Origin: Candidatus Latescibacterota bacterium
GTDB lineage: Bacteria; Krumholzibacteriota; Krumholzibacteriia; G020349025
Direction: 5' to 3'
Assembly: GCA_020349025.1 (NCBI GenBank)
Contig: CP070763.1
Location: 1,400,558 to 1,457,414, forward strand
Length of the DNA stretch: 56,857 bases
Shown: positions 43,234 through 50,766 of the stretch, in pieces
Position numbering within the stretch: the first letter of the stretch is position 1
Layout of the letters: every line of letters begins with the position of its first letter
The notes under the pieces: model-generated
What the model saw: only the letters and a program-made list of their open reading frames with translations
Told to the model about the DNA's origin: nothing
The model's database searches: none
Translations under genes and position numbers: made by a program

Positions 43234-44037
43234 ATGGCGGAGCAGTCCGCCGGCCGCGAGCGGGTCGGCTACTCGTTGGACGGAGGCATCGCGATTCTCG
43301 AGCTGCGGGAGCCTCCGGCCAATTGCTACAGCTACGAGATGATGCGCGAACTCGACGACGCCATCCTCACGGCGCGGTTCGACGACAACGTCCACGTGCT
43401 GCTGCTGCGGGGAGCCGGTGAGAAGTTCTTCTGCGCGGGCGCGGACATCCGCATGCTGGCGCGCGTCTCGCCCGACTACAAGTACTACTTCTGCCTGCAT
43501 GCGAACGAGACGCTCAACCGCCTCGAGCAGACGCCGAAGTTGGTCATTGCGGCTCTGAACGGCCACTGCGTCGGCGGCGGCCTCGAGGTGGCTCTCGCCG
43601 CGGATCTCCGCATCGCGGCGCGAGGAGCGGGCAAGATTGGTCTGCCGGAGGTGAACCTCGGCGTCCTCCCCGGTACGGGGGGCACGCAGCGCCTGGCACG
43701 GCTCCTGGGCAAAGCGCGCGCGCTCGAGCTCATGGCGAGCGGGAGCACCATGTCGTTCGAGGAGGCGCAGGGACTCGGGCTCGTGAACCACGTCTTCGAG
43801 CCGGGGGGGTTCATGCAACGCGTGGTGGAGTTCGCACGCCAGTTCACGCCGCCCGGACGCGCCGCGCGGGCGGTGGGATTCATCAAGCGCGCCGTGCAGA
43901 CGGGGCTCGAGGTCGGCTTCGAGCAGGGGCTGGCGCTCGAGCGCGAGCTGCAGCAACAGCTCTTCGAGAGCGACGACGCCGCTGAGGGGCTGCGCGCCTA
44001 CAACGAGAAGCGCCGGCCGGAGTTCAAGGGCCGCTAA
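43234..44037 (+). CDS. Enoyl-CoA hydratase/isomerase family protein
   Basis: The 267-residue crotonase-fold enzyme hydrates 2-enoyl-CoA or carries out a related reaction. The oxyanion-hole segment is FFCAGADIRML (65-75). Both hydratase glutamates are present: E118 in GGGLEVALAADLR and E139 in LPEVNLGVLPGTGG. These make true hydratase activity likely. GGGAG lies seven bases before the ATG. The aldehyde dehydrogenase gene begins 20 bp downstream. Together with the adjacent 3-hydroxyacyl-CoA dehydrogenase it could process unsaturated dicarboxyl-CoA intermediates or ordinary fatty acyl-CoAs. Confidence 0.92.
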   Translation: MAEQSAGRERVGYSLDGGIAILELREPPANCYSYEMMRELDDAILTARFDDNVHVLLLRGAGEKFFCAGADIRMLARVSPDYKYYFCLHANETLNRLEQTPKLVIAALNGHCVGGGLEVALAADLRIAARGAGKIGLPEVNLGVLPGTGGTQRLARLLGKARALELMASGSTMSFEEAQGLGLVNHVFEPGGFMQRVVEFARQFTPPGRAARAVGFIKRAVQTGLEVGFEQGLALERELQQQLFESDDAAEGLRAYNEKRRPEFKGR

Positions 44038-44057
44038 GCACAACGAAGGGGATTCTC

Positions 44058-45542
44058 ATGAGCACCGAGACGCGTGACGCTGCCGAGCTCCGCCTGCCAC
44101 CCCTCGATCTGTTCATCGGCGGCGAGTGGCGCGAGGCCAGCTCGGGGGCACGTTTCGCATGCGTGAATCCGGCCGACGCGAGCCCGCTCGGGGAGGTTGC
44201 CGAAGCCAGCGTCGAGGACGTCGCCGCTGCGGTCGAAGCCGCGCGCGCCGCCATGAACGACAAGTGGAGCCGCCTGCCCGCGAGCGAACGCGGCAAGCTG
44301 CTCTGGCGCCTCGGTGACGCCATCCTCGCCAACGCCGACGAGCTCGCCGCGCTCGAAAGCGCCGACACCGGCAAGCCGATCGCGGAGGCGAAGATGATCG
44401 ACGTGGCGCTGACGGCCGATTGCTTCCACTACTACGCCGGTCTCGCCACCAAGATCGAGGGCGCGACGATCCCGGTGCGTGGGCCCTTCTTCACCTACAC
44501 GCTGCGCGAGCCGATCGGAGTCATGGGCCTCATCACGCCGTGGAACTTCCCCATGCTGCTGTCGGCGCGCAAGCTCTCGGTGGCGCTGTGCGCCGGCAAC
44601 GCCGTCATCCACAAGCCCGCAAGCGAGACGCCCTTGTCGGCGCTGCGGCTGGCCGAGCTCGCGCACGAGGTCGGCTTCCCGCCCGGCGCGTGGAACGTGA
44701 TCCCGGGGCGCGGCTCGGTGGCGGGGGCCGCCCTGGTGGAGCACCCGCAGGTCGGCGCCATCGCCTTCACCGGCTCCACCGAGGTGGGACAGCAGCTCAT
44801 GCGCCAAGCCGCGGGAACGCTGAAGAAGCTGACGCTGGAGCTGGGCGGCAAGTCGCCCCACATCGTTCTCGCCGACGCGGATCTGGACAAGGCGGCGAAG
44901 TTCGCGATGCTCGGCATCTTCTACAACGCCGGCGAGGTGTGTACGGCAGGCTCGCGTCTGTTCGTGCAGTCGGAGATCTACGAAGACTTCATGGAGAAGC
45001 TGGTGCAGCGCAGCTCGACGCTGGTTCCCGGCGATCCGACGCATCCGAAGACGCGCCTCGGCCCGCTGGTGTCCGCCGCTCAGCTCGACAGCGTACAGCA
45101 CTACGTCGACCTGGGAAAAAAGGAGGGCGCCAAGCTCCTTCTCGGCGGCGAACGCTCCGACGTCCCCAACCCGGAAGGCTACTACTACAAGCCGACGATC
45201 TTCGCAGACGTGCGCTCGGAGATGACGATCGCGCGCGAGGAGATCTTCGGGCCGGTGTTGGCGGCGCTGCGCTTCGACACGCTCGATCGCCTCGTCGAGC
45301 AGGCGAACGACACGCCCTACGGCCTGGCGGCGGGGGTGTGGACGCGCGACGTCCAAAAGGCACACAGCCTGGCGCGTCGACTCAAGGCGGGGACCGTGTG
45401 GGTGAACACCTACAACATGTTCGACAGCGCCGCACCCTACGGCGGCTACAAGGCGAGCGGCTTCGGACGCGAGTCGGGTGTGGCGGCGCTCGAGTCCTAC
45501 ACCCAGCTGAAAACGGTGTGGGTCGACATCAAGGGCTCGTGA
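44058..45542 (+). CDS. NAD(P)-dependent aldehyde dehydrogenase
   Basis: The 494-residue enzyme belongs to the ALDH superfamily (ALDH1/2/betaine-aldehyde-like). It has the cofactor site ITPWNFP (159-165) and FTGSTEVG (237-244), the general base in LELGGKSP (E261) and the nucleophile in NAGEVCTAGSR (C295). The C-terminal motif is YGGYKASGFGRE. It oxidises an aldehyde to the acid. In this cluster a dehydroadipyl-CoA semialdehyde or another ring-fission semialdehyde is an attractive but untested substrate. GGGGA precedes the ATG, and the amidohydrolase gene starts 6 bp after the stop. Confidence 0.93.
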   Translation: MSTETRDAAELRLPPLDLFIGGEWREASSGARFACVNPADASPLGEVAEASVEDVAAAVEAARAAMNDKWSRLPASERGKLLWRLGDAILANADELAALESADTGKPIAEAKMIDVALTADCFHYYAGLATKIEGATIPVRGPFFTYTLREPIGVMGLITPWNFPMLLSARKLSVALCAGNAVIHKPASETPLSALRLAELAHEVGFPPGAWNVIPGRGSVAGAALVEHPQVGAIAFTGSTEVGQQLMRQAAGTLKKLTLELGGKSPHIVLADADLDKAAKFAMLGIFYNAGEVCTAGSRLFVQSEIYEDFMEKLVQRSSTLVPGDPTHPKTRLGPLVSAAQLDSVQHYVDLGKKEGAKLLLGGERSDVPNPEGYYYKPTIFADVRSEMTIAREEIFGPVLAALRFDTLDRLVEQANDTPYGLAAGVWTRDVQKAHSLARRLKAGTVWVNTYNMFDSAAPYGGYKASGFGRESGVAALESYTQLKTVWVDIKGS

Positions 45543-45548
45543 TCGGCC

Positions 45549-46433
45549 GTGAGCATCCCGCCCGTTTTCGATGCCCACATCCACGTGCAACCGTGGCACA
45601 TGCTGCACGCGGCCGTGCGTGATCGCCTCTGGCACGGTCGTGCGGGTCTCGAGCGCGTGCTCGAGACGGCGCGCGACCCGGCAACGTTGCTGCGCTTCCT
45701 CGATGCCGAAGGAATCGAGCAGGCGGTGCTCGTGAACTACGTGAGCCCCGACGTGATGGGTTTCACGCACGAGACCAATCCCTGGATCGCCGACTACGTG
45801 CGCGGCCACGAAGACCGTCTCGTCGCCATGGGCTCGGTGCACCCACGTCACACCGACGACGCCGCGGAGGAGGTGGCGCGTCTCGTGGAGATGGGGATCC
45901 GCGCCCTGAAGCTGCATCCACCGCACCAGCTCGTGCGTCCGAACGCCTACCTGGACGGCATGGAAACGCTGGCGTCGCTGTACGCAGCCGCGGCCCAGGC
46001 GGGGCTGCCCCTGATGGTGCACACCGGAACCTCGATCTTCCCCGGGGCGCGCAACCGCTTTGCCGACCCGATGCCGCTCGACGACGTTGCCTGCGACTTC
46101 CCCGAGCTGCGCATCATTCTCGCGCACGGCGGCCGACCGCTCTTCATGGACACGGCGCTCTTTCTGGTGCGGCGCCATCCCAACGTCTGGATCGACGTGA
46201 GCGGGATCCCGCCCAAGCTGCTCCTCGATTACTTTCCGAAGCTCGAGAGCATCGCAGACAGAGTGCTGTGGGGCACGGACTGGCCGGCGCCGGGCGTGCC
46301 GTCGCCGCGTCGCAACGTCGAAACGTTCTGGGCGCTGCCGCTGGCCGAGGCGAGCAAGCGCCGTATCCTGCGCGACAACGCGATCGCCCTCTTCGGTACG
46401 CGAGCGCGCTTCGGCACGGGGGGTGGAGCATGA
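45549..46433 (+). CDS. Amidohydrolase_2-family metal-dependent hydrolase or decarboxylase
   Basis: The 294-residue TIM-barrel protein of the ACMSD/amidohydrolase_2 type has the metal ligands DAHIHV (H10, H12), MVHTGT, ILAHGG and the C-terminal WGTDWP aspartate. Members hydrolyse or decarboxylate aromatic and lactone compounds. The exact reaction here is unknown, but the setting (aldehyde dehydrogenase upstream, MDR oxidoreductase downstream) points to degradation of an aromatic or a lactone. It starts with GTG six bases after the aldehyde dehydrogenase stop, and its stop overlaps the next start by 4 bp (ATGA), so the genes are translationally coupled. Confidence 0.85.
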   Translation: MSIPPVFDAHIHVQPWHMLHAAVRDRLWHGRAGLERVLETARDPATLLRFLDAEGIEQAVLVNYVSPDVMGFTHETNPWIADYVRGHEDRLVAMGSVHPRHTDDAAEEVARLVEMGIRALKLHPPHQLVRPNAYLDGMETLASLYAAAAQAGLPLMVHTGTSIFPGARNRFADPMPLDDVACDFPELRIILAHGGRPLFMDTALFLVRRHPNVWIDVSGIPPKLLLDYFPKLESIADRVLWGTDWPAPGVPSPRRNVETFWALPLAEASKRRILRDNAIALFGTRARFGTGGGA

Positions 46434-47461
46434 GAGCGATCGTCGTCTCCGAACATGGCGGCCTCGACAAGCTCGAGCTGCGCGAGATCGATCCTCCCGA
46501 GCCGGCTCCCGGAGAGGTGCGCGTGCGGCTGCACGCCGCCTCGGTGAACCACCTCGATCTCTGGGTGCGGCGCGGAATCGCGGGGGTGCGCTACCCTCTT
46601 CCGCTCGTGCCTGGATGCGACGGCGCCGGCGTCGTCGACGCCTGGGGTGCGGGCGTGTCGGACCTGGAGCGTGGGGCACGCGTCGTCCTGCAGCCGGGTG
46701 TCTCCTGCGGACACTGTGCTGCTTGCCTCGCCGGAAACGATCACCACTGTCGTTTATACGGCATTCTCGGCGAGCATCGCGATGGCACGCACGCCGAGCT
46801 CGTCACCGTGCCACGCTTGAACGTCATCCGCTTGCCGGAAGCGCTCGACTTCGAGACGGCGGCGGCCTTTCCCCTCACCTTTCTGACCGCCTGGCACATG
46901 GCGGTGGAACGCGCCCGCATTCAGCCAGGCGAAGACGTCCTGGTGCACGCGGGCGCGAGCGGCGTCGGCAGCGCCGCAGTCCAGATCGCGCGTCTCCTGG
47001 GCGCGCGCGTGATCACGACGGCCGGAAGCGCCGAGAAGGTGGCGCCGCTGCGTGAGCTCGGAGCCGAACACGTCATCCTCTACCGGGAGTCCGACCTCGC
47101 CCAGGAGACTCGCAAGCTCACCGGCAAGCGCGGCGTCGACGTCATCCTCGACCACGTGGGGCTCGAGACGTGGGAAGCGAACTGCCGCAGCCTCGCGCGC
47201 GGCGGCCGGTTGGTCGTCTGCGGGGCCACGAGCGGTCACGAGGTGCCCACCAACCTGCGCCTTCTCTTCTTCAAGAACCTCTCCTTCCTCGGCTCGACGA
47301 TGGGAAGCAAGTCGGAGCTCCTTCGCATCCTGCCGCTGATCGAACGCGGTGCGCTGCGTCCGCTCGTCGATCGCGTGCTGCCGCTGAGGGAGATCCGACG
47401 CGCACACGAGCTGCTCGAGCACCGGGCTGCGGTGGGAAAGATCGTGCTGCGAATCGACTGA
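46430..47461 (+). CDS. MDR-family zinc-containing oxidoreductase (quinone reductase-like)
   Basis: The 343-residue protein is a medium-chain dehydrogenase/reductase. The structural-zinc loop is complete (C93, C96, C99, C107 in SCGHCAACLAGNDHHC), and the NAD(P) site is VHAGASGVGSAAVQIAR. The position of the catalytic-zinc cysteine is instead asparagine (SVNHLDLW, N40), as in quinone oxidoreductases and enoyl reductases, so alcohol dehydrogenase activity is unlikely. The ATG overlaps the amidohydrolase stop. It is the last gene of the cluster and ends 9 bp before the convergent GTPase gene. Confidence 0.88.
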   Translation: MRAIVVSEHGGLDKLELREIDPPEPAPGEVRVRLHAASVNHLDLWVRRGIAGVRYPLPLVPGCDGAGVVDAWGAGVSDLERGARVVLQPGVSCGHCAACLAGNDHHCRLYGILGEHRDGTHAELVTVPRLNVIRLPEALDFETAAAFPLTFLTAWHMAVERARIQPGEDVLVHAGASGVGSAAVQIARLLGARVITTAGSAEKVAPLRELGAEHVILYRESDLAQETRKLTGKRGVDVILDHVGLETWEANCRSLARGGRLVVCGATSGHEVPTNLRLLFFKNLSFLGSTMGSKSELLRILPLIERGALRPLVDRVLPLREIRRAHELLEHRAAVGKIVLRID

Positions 47462-47470
47462 CCCGCAAGA

Positions 47471-48541
47471 TCAGGTGTGGATCTCGACGATGTCGCGGTC
47501 GACGATCACGTGCTCACGCGGAACCGTCTGGCCGTCGAAGAGCCCGCTCCCCCACAGGCGTGCGAAACGCAGCGAGGCTGCGATGTCCTTGTGGATCATC
47601 TCGGCGAGATCCATGACGGTTGCGCCCTGCGGCAGCACGAACGGTTTCTCGGTGTCGGGCTTGTGGCCGGGTGTCTTGGTGTAGACGCGCACGACGCGGA
47701 GTGCCTCGAAGAGGGCGCGCGGGAGCGTGTCGAGACCCGCGCGCGTCGTCGAGGAGACGACGTGCAGGCAGGATTGCGGCAGCGGCTCGCCGAAGAGCTC
47801 TTCGACGATTGCGCGCAGCAGCGGCAGCCTCTCGGCGGCGCCGGGGCGATCGCGCTGCGTCGCCGCCACCACAGTCTCGATCCGTTCGCGCTCCGCGTCG
47901 CTCTCCGGCTCCCCCTCACCCTCACCCTCACGCCCGCCACGCTCCTCCTCCGCCGCGTCGGCTGCCGGGGCCAGTGGCATGAGGTGGATGCGGCGTGCCG
48001 CGAGGGTGCGGAACACGTTCTCGGTGTCCTCCAGAATGGTATCGCTTCCGAGGTCGGTCACGAGCAGGACGCGATCCGCGCGACGCACGAGCTCGGGGAA
48101 CCACGTGTCCATGTGCTCCGGGCTCACGGGGGGCGCGTCGACCAGCTGGATCTGCGCGTCCTCGTAGTCGACCATGCCGCACTGCGGCTCGATCGTGGTG
48201 AAGGGGTAGTTGGCGATCTTCGGATGCGCAGCGGTGAGCGCAGCGAGCAAGCTCGACTTGCCCACGTTCGGCGCGCCGAGGAGAAGGAACTGGCCGGCCC
48301 CTTCGTGCGGCACGTACCCGGGACTCGGACGTCCGCCCGACTTGCGCCGCCGCTCCGACTCGACCTCGTCCTGCAGGCGCGAGAGCTTGCGCCGATGCTC
48401 GGCACGCAGCTTCTCGGTCCCCTTGTGCTTCGGAATGACCGCCATCATGTGACGCAGCGCCTTGATCTTCTCGGCGGGCGTCGACGCTTCCTTGAAGCGT
48501 TTCTCGGCATCGAGGTATTGCGGGGTCAGGTTTGCCGGCAC
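47471..48541 (-). CDS. DRG/Obg-related GTPase with C-terminal TGS domain
   Basis: The 356-residue protein has an N-terminal basic coiled helix (about 1-70), a GTPase domain with P-loop GAPNVGKSS (89-97) and switch NYPFTTIEP (111-119), and a C-terminal TGS domain (about 280-356, [18 protein letters not shown]). This is the DRG/OBG layout of archaea and eukaryotes. The G3 motif reads DAPP (135-138) rather than DTPG, and a clear NKxD motif is not visible; VVSSTTRAG may serve as G5. An acidic Gly-Glu-rich linker (about 200-225) is encoded partly by a CCCTCA-type short repeat. It starts with GTG six bases after GGAGG. A ribosome-associated role is likely. Confidence 0.82.
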   Translation of the reverse strand: MPANLTPQYLDAEKRFKEASTPAEKIKALRHMMAVIPKHKGTEKLRAEHRRKLSRLQDEVESERRRKSGGRPSPGYVPHEGAGQFLLLGAPNVGKSSLLAALTAAHPKIANYPFTTIEPQCGMVDYEDAQIQLVDAPPVSPEHMDTWFPELVRRADRVLLVTDLGSDTILEDTENVFRTLAARRIHLMPLAPAADAAEEERGGREGEGEGEPESDAERERIETVVAATQRDRPGAAERLPLLRAIVEELFGEPLPQSCLHVVSSTTRAGLDTLPRALFEALRVVRVYTKTPGHKPDTEKPFVLPQGATVMDLAEMIHKDIAASLRFARLWGSGLFDGQTVPREHVIVDRDIVEIHT

Positions 48542-48571
48542 CGCGCGCCTCCACTCCTCGGTTCTCGGGCT

Positions 48572-48577
48572 ATTCTA
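48572..48577 (-). promoter_or_regulatory. Possible -10 element of the GTPase gene
   Basis: Read on the minus strand this is TAGAAT, one base from the consensus, 31 bp upstream of the GTG start. It lies in the 103-bp gap after the VanZ-family gene stop. That gap also contains a CGCACG-tacgt-CGTGCG hairpin near 48599. A matching -35 is not evident. Confidence 0.3.
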
Positions 48578-48644
48578 CGCAATTCGCCGGCGGCTTTGCG
48601 CACGTACGTCGTGCGTCTGCGCACCCGCTCCGCGATACAAACGA

Positions 48645-50027
48645 TCAAGACGACGTTGTTGCGATGAGGCTTGCTTCGGCGCTCGCTGTCGCGGCTCGTG
48701 GCGTGGATGCAAGCATCGAACGCTGCGCCTCCTCGGCGGCTGCGGCCTCCGACCAGGCGCAGGCGTAGGCACCGACGAGCCCGCCGAGGCTGGCGGAAAC
48801 GAGACGCCAACCGTCGGCGCCGCCCAGCACGAGGAGTCGCGTGGTCTCCAGAAGCAGTGCCACGCTGGCACACGCCGTCGCCACCCAGGCTCCGAGCTTC
48901 CAGGAGGAAGGATCCGTTTGCAGATGGTGGCGGCGCGCGACGAGATAGCCGAGCGGGGCATAGAGCAACAGGTGCAGCAGCGATCCGGTCACGATCGACA
49001 GCGACGGCTCGACGCGCGCGCTGGAGGTGAGGCCGAGCCAGCGCGACACCGTGATCCAGGGTCGAACGTCGAGCAGCGTGACGCTGACGAGCCCCAGCGT
49101 GTAGCCGCCTGTGACCCACGCCCAGGCGTGGCGTGGGCGCCGCCAGACGAAGCCTGCAACCAGGATTCCGACGCTGCTTCCGAGGAGTGCTGCCACCACG
49201 TCGAGAAGCGCGGTGGTACGCGAGTGCAGCACGAGCTGCGCTGCTTCGAGCAACGTGGAACCGACGAGGACGGCCGCGAGCACGAGCGCGAAGCGCGTCA
49301 GGCGGCGCCTTCTGGAGCGCTTCAGCGCCGGAAAGAGAAGAACGCCCGCCAGCAGCGCGTACACCGGCGCTGCATGCAGGTTGTCGGCTCCCGCACCGAT
49401 CCAGGGTGCGGCTCGGAGCGCCTCGAGGGCTCGCGCGGCGGAGCGAAGCGAGGGATCGAACGGCAGCAGTCCCTGCAGCATCACGACCATGACGAGGCCT
49501 GCGGCTGCGGTCCCACCCGGTCGGGTGCGAACCCGGTGCGCGAGGCGTCGAAACCGTCCGGAGCGCTTCCAGCGCCAGGCAGCCGCCGTGACGACCGCGC
49601 CGAGCAGAGCTCCGAGCGTGTTCGTCAGGAGATCGCTGGTTGCTGGGCTGCGACCCGGCGTGAGCAACTGCAGCGTCTCGACCGCAAGACTGAGCGCCAA
49701 GCCCCAGGCGGTCGCTCGCGCGATGCGAGCGCGGTCGCTGCCCGTGCGACGACGCTGCGCCAGATAGGCCAGCACCCCGAGCGGCATGAAGAAGATGATG
49801 TTGCCCACGAGATCGAAGGCGGGAGCCGGGAGCCCGTACACGTTGTGCAACGGATGCCAGCTGATGCGGTCGAGGTTGGCTGCGAGCGTGGCGCGATCGA
49901 GGCTGAAACGAAACGGCAGCAGCGTCGTGTAGGTGACGAAGAGACAGTACGTGACCAGAAGCGCGCGACTGGCGCGACGACGGTTGAAACCCGCTGCAGC
50001 TGCCTCGATGACACGTCGATCTTCCAT
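48645..50027 (-). CDS. Polytopic membrane protein with two VanZ-like domains
   Basis: The 460-residue protein has a cytoplasmic N-terminus and about ten predicted helices arranged as two VanZ-like halves. The first spans about 25-160 (TTLLPFRFSLD, NIIFFMPLGVLAYLA, VETLQLLTPGRSPATSDLLTN). The second spans about 190-320 (LLPFDPSLRS, LHAAPVYALLAGVLLFPAL, EAAQLVLHSRTTALLDVV). The paired xPF and ETxQLxxxxRxxxxxDxxxN motifs are diagnostic. VanZ confers low-level teicoplanin tolerance in enterococci, but most homologues are of unknown function. A further unassigned hydrophobic C-terminal part follows. The start is uncertain. The preceding membrane gene ends 46 bp upstream. Confidence 0.8.
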   Translation of the reverse strand: MEDRRVIEAAAAGFNRRRASRALLVTYCLFVTYTTLLPFRFSLDRATLAANLDRISWHPLHNVYGLPAPAFDLVGNIIFFMPLGVLAYLAQRRRTGSDRARIARATAWGLALSLAVETLQLLTPGRSPATSDLLTNTLGALLGAVVTAAAWRWKRSGRFRRLAHRVRTRPGGTAAAGLVMVVMLQGLLPFDPSLRSAARALEALRAAPWIGAGADNLHAAPVYALLAGVLLFPALKRSRRRRLTRFALVLAAVLVGSTLLEAAQLVLHSRTTALLDVVAALLGSSVGILVAGFVWRRPRHAWAWVTGGYTLGLVSVTLLDVRPWITVSRWLGLTSSARVEPSLSIVTGSLLHLLLYAPLGYLVARRHHLQTDPSSWKLGAWVATACASVALLLETTRLLVLGGADGWRLVSASLGGLVGAYACAWSEAAAAEEAQRSMLASTPRAATASAEASLIATTSS

Positions 50028-50073
50028 GGCTCTCGGGTCGTGCAATTTCCCGACCAGCGTTTGCCGGTTGGCG

Positions 50074-50566
50074 TCAAAAGAGTGGCTGGACCAGGAACGC
50101 TGTGGGAAGACAGGCGACGCTCCAGGCGGCGAGGAGCCGCCATGAGGCCGCCCGCCTGCGCCTGCGAGCGAGCGTCCAGAGGAGCTCGGGAGCTGCGAAG
50201 AGCAGCATGGGCGCCGCGATCGCCGCCGCGACGGGCGGTGCATCGACGAGCCACGCTGCCGCCAACCCCACGCTGGCTGCAGCTGTTCCACACACGACGC
50301 TGCGTGGCCATCCCGAGCGCCGGACGCAGCGGAAGAGGAGCGCACCGAGGAACGCGGCGACGGCGAGCGCGGCGACGGCGCGCCGGACGTACGGCATCAG
50401 GATCGTACGTAGATCGAGGCTCAAGTAGGCCCGCGCGCTCCGCGCCCGTGTCGGCGAGAACGACCAGGAGCCGTTTCGCCGCTGGACCCGCACTGGACGC
50501 TTGCGAGAGCGCCACGCACGGCAGGAACAGGAGGAGCCCTGTGATCGAAGCGAAACGACGGCTCAC
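50074..50566 (-). CDS. Membrane protein, probably frameshifted near 50430
   Basis: A GTG at 50566 (GGAAG four bases upstream) begins a frame with a convincing signal peptide (SRRFASITGLLLFLPCVALSQA) and then AAKRLLVVLADTGAERA. Past about 50430 that frame becomes arginine-rich and loses its G/C-ending codons. A second frame one base away then continues as a clean membrane protein (YLSLDLRTILMPYVRRAV, followed by three to four hydrophobic helices) to a stop at 50074. Removing one C from CCC at 50430-50432 would join them into a protein of about 163 residues. A sequencing error, a real inactivating indel or two separate short genes remain possible. The partner is probably the VanZ-family protein downstream. 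Confidence 0.5.
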
Positions 50567-50766
50567 GCGACTTCCGATCCTCCTGGGGTGACTACGCCTC
50601 GTACGCTCTCGAGTGACGCCACGTTGCACCCGAGATCAAACGACTCGAACACTCTTTGGAGTGCAACCGCAACCGCCGCGAGCCGGGCGCGTATCCTGGA
50701 GTGGCGCGCGCCTCGAAGCTCGCGCGAGCGCTCGAATGCGCCCATATTCCAAGGAGGAGGTGCTGG

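Noticed and set aside
44058..45542. Naming the aldehyde dehydrogenase boxD
   Set aside because: The sequence looks like the broad ALDH1/2/betaine-aldehyde group, and the gene is 16 kb from boxB. Linkage to the box pathway is only an inference, so no symbol was given.
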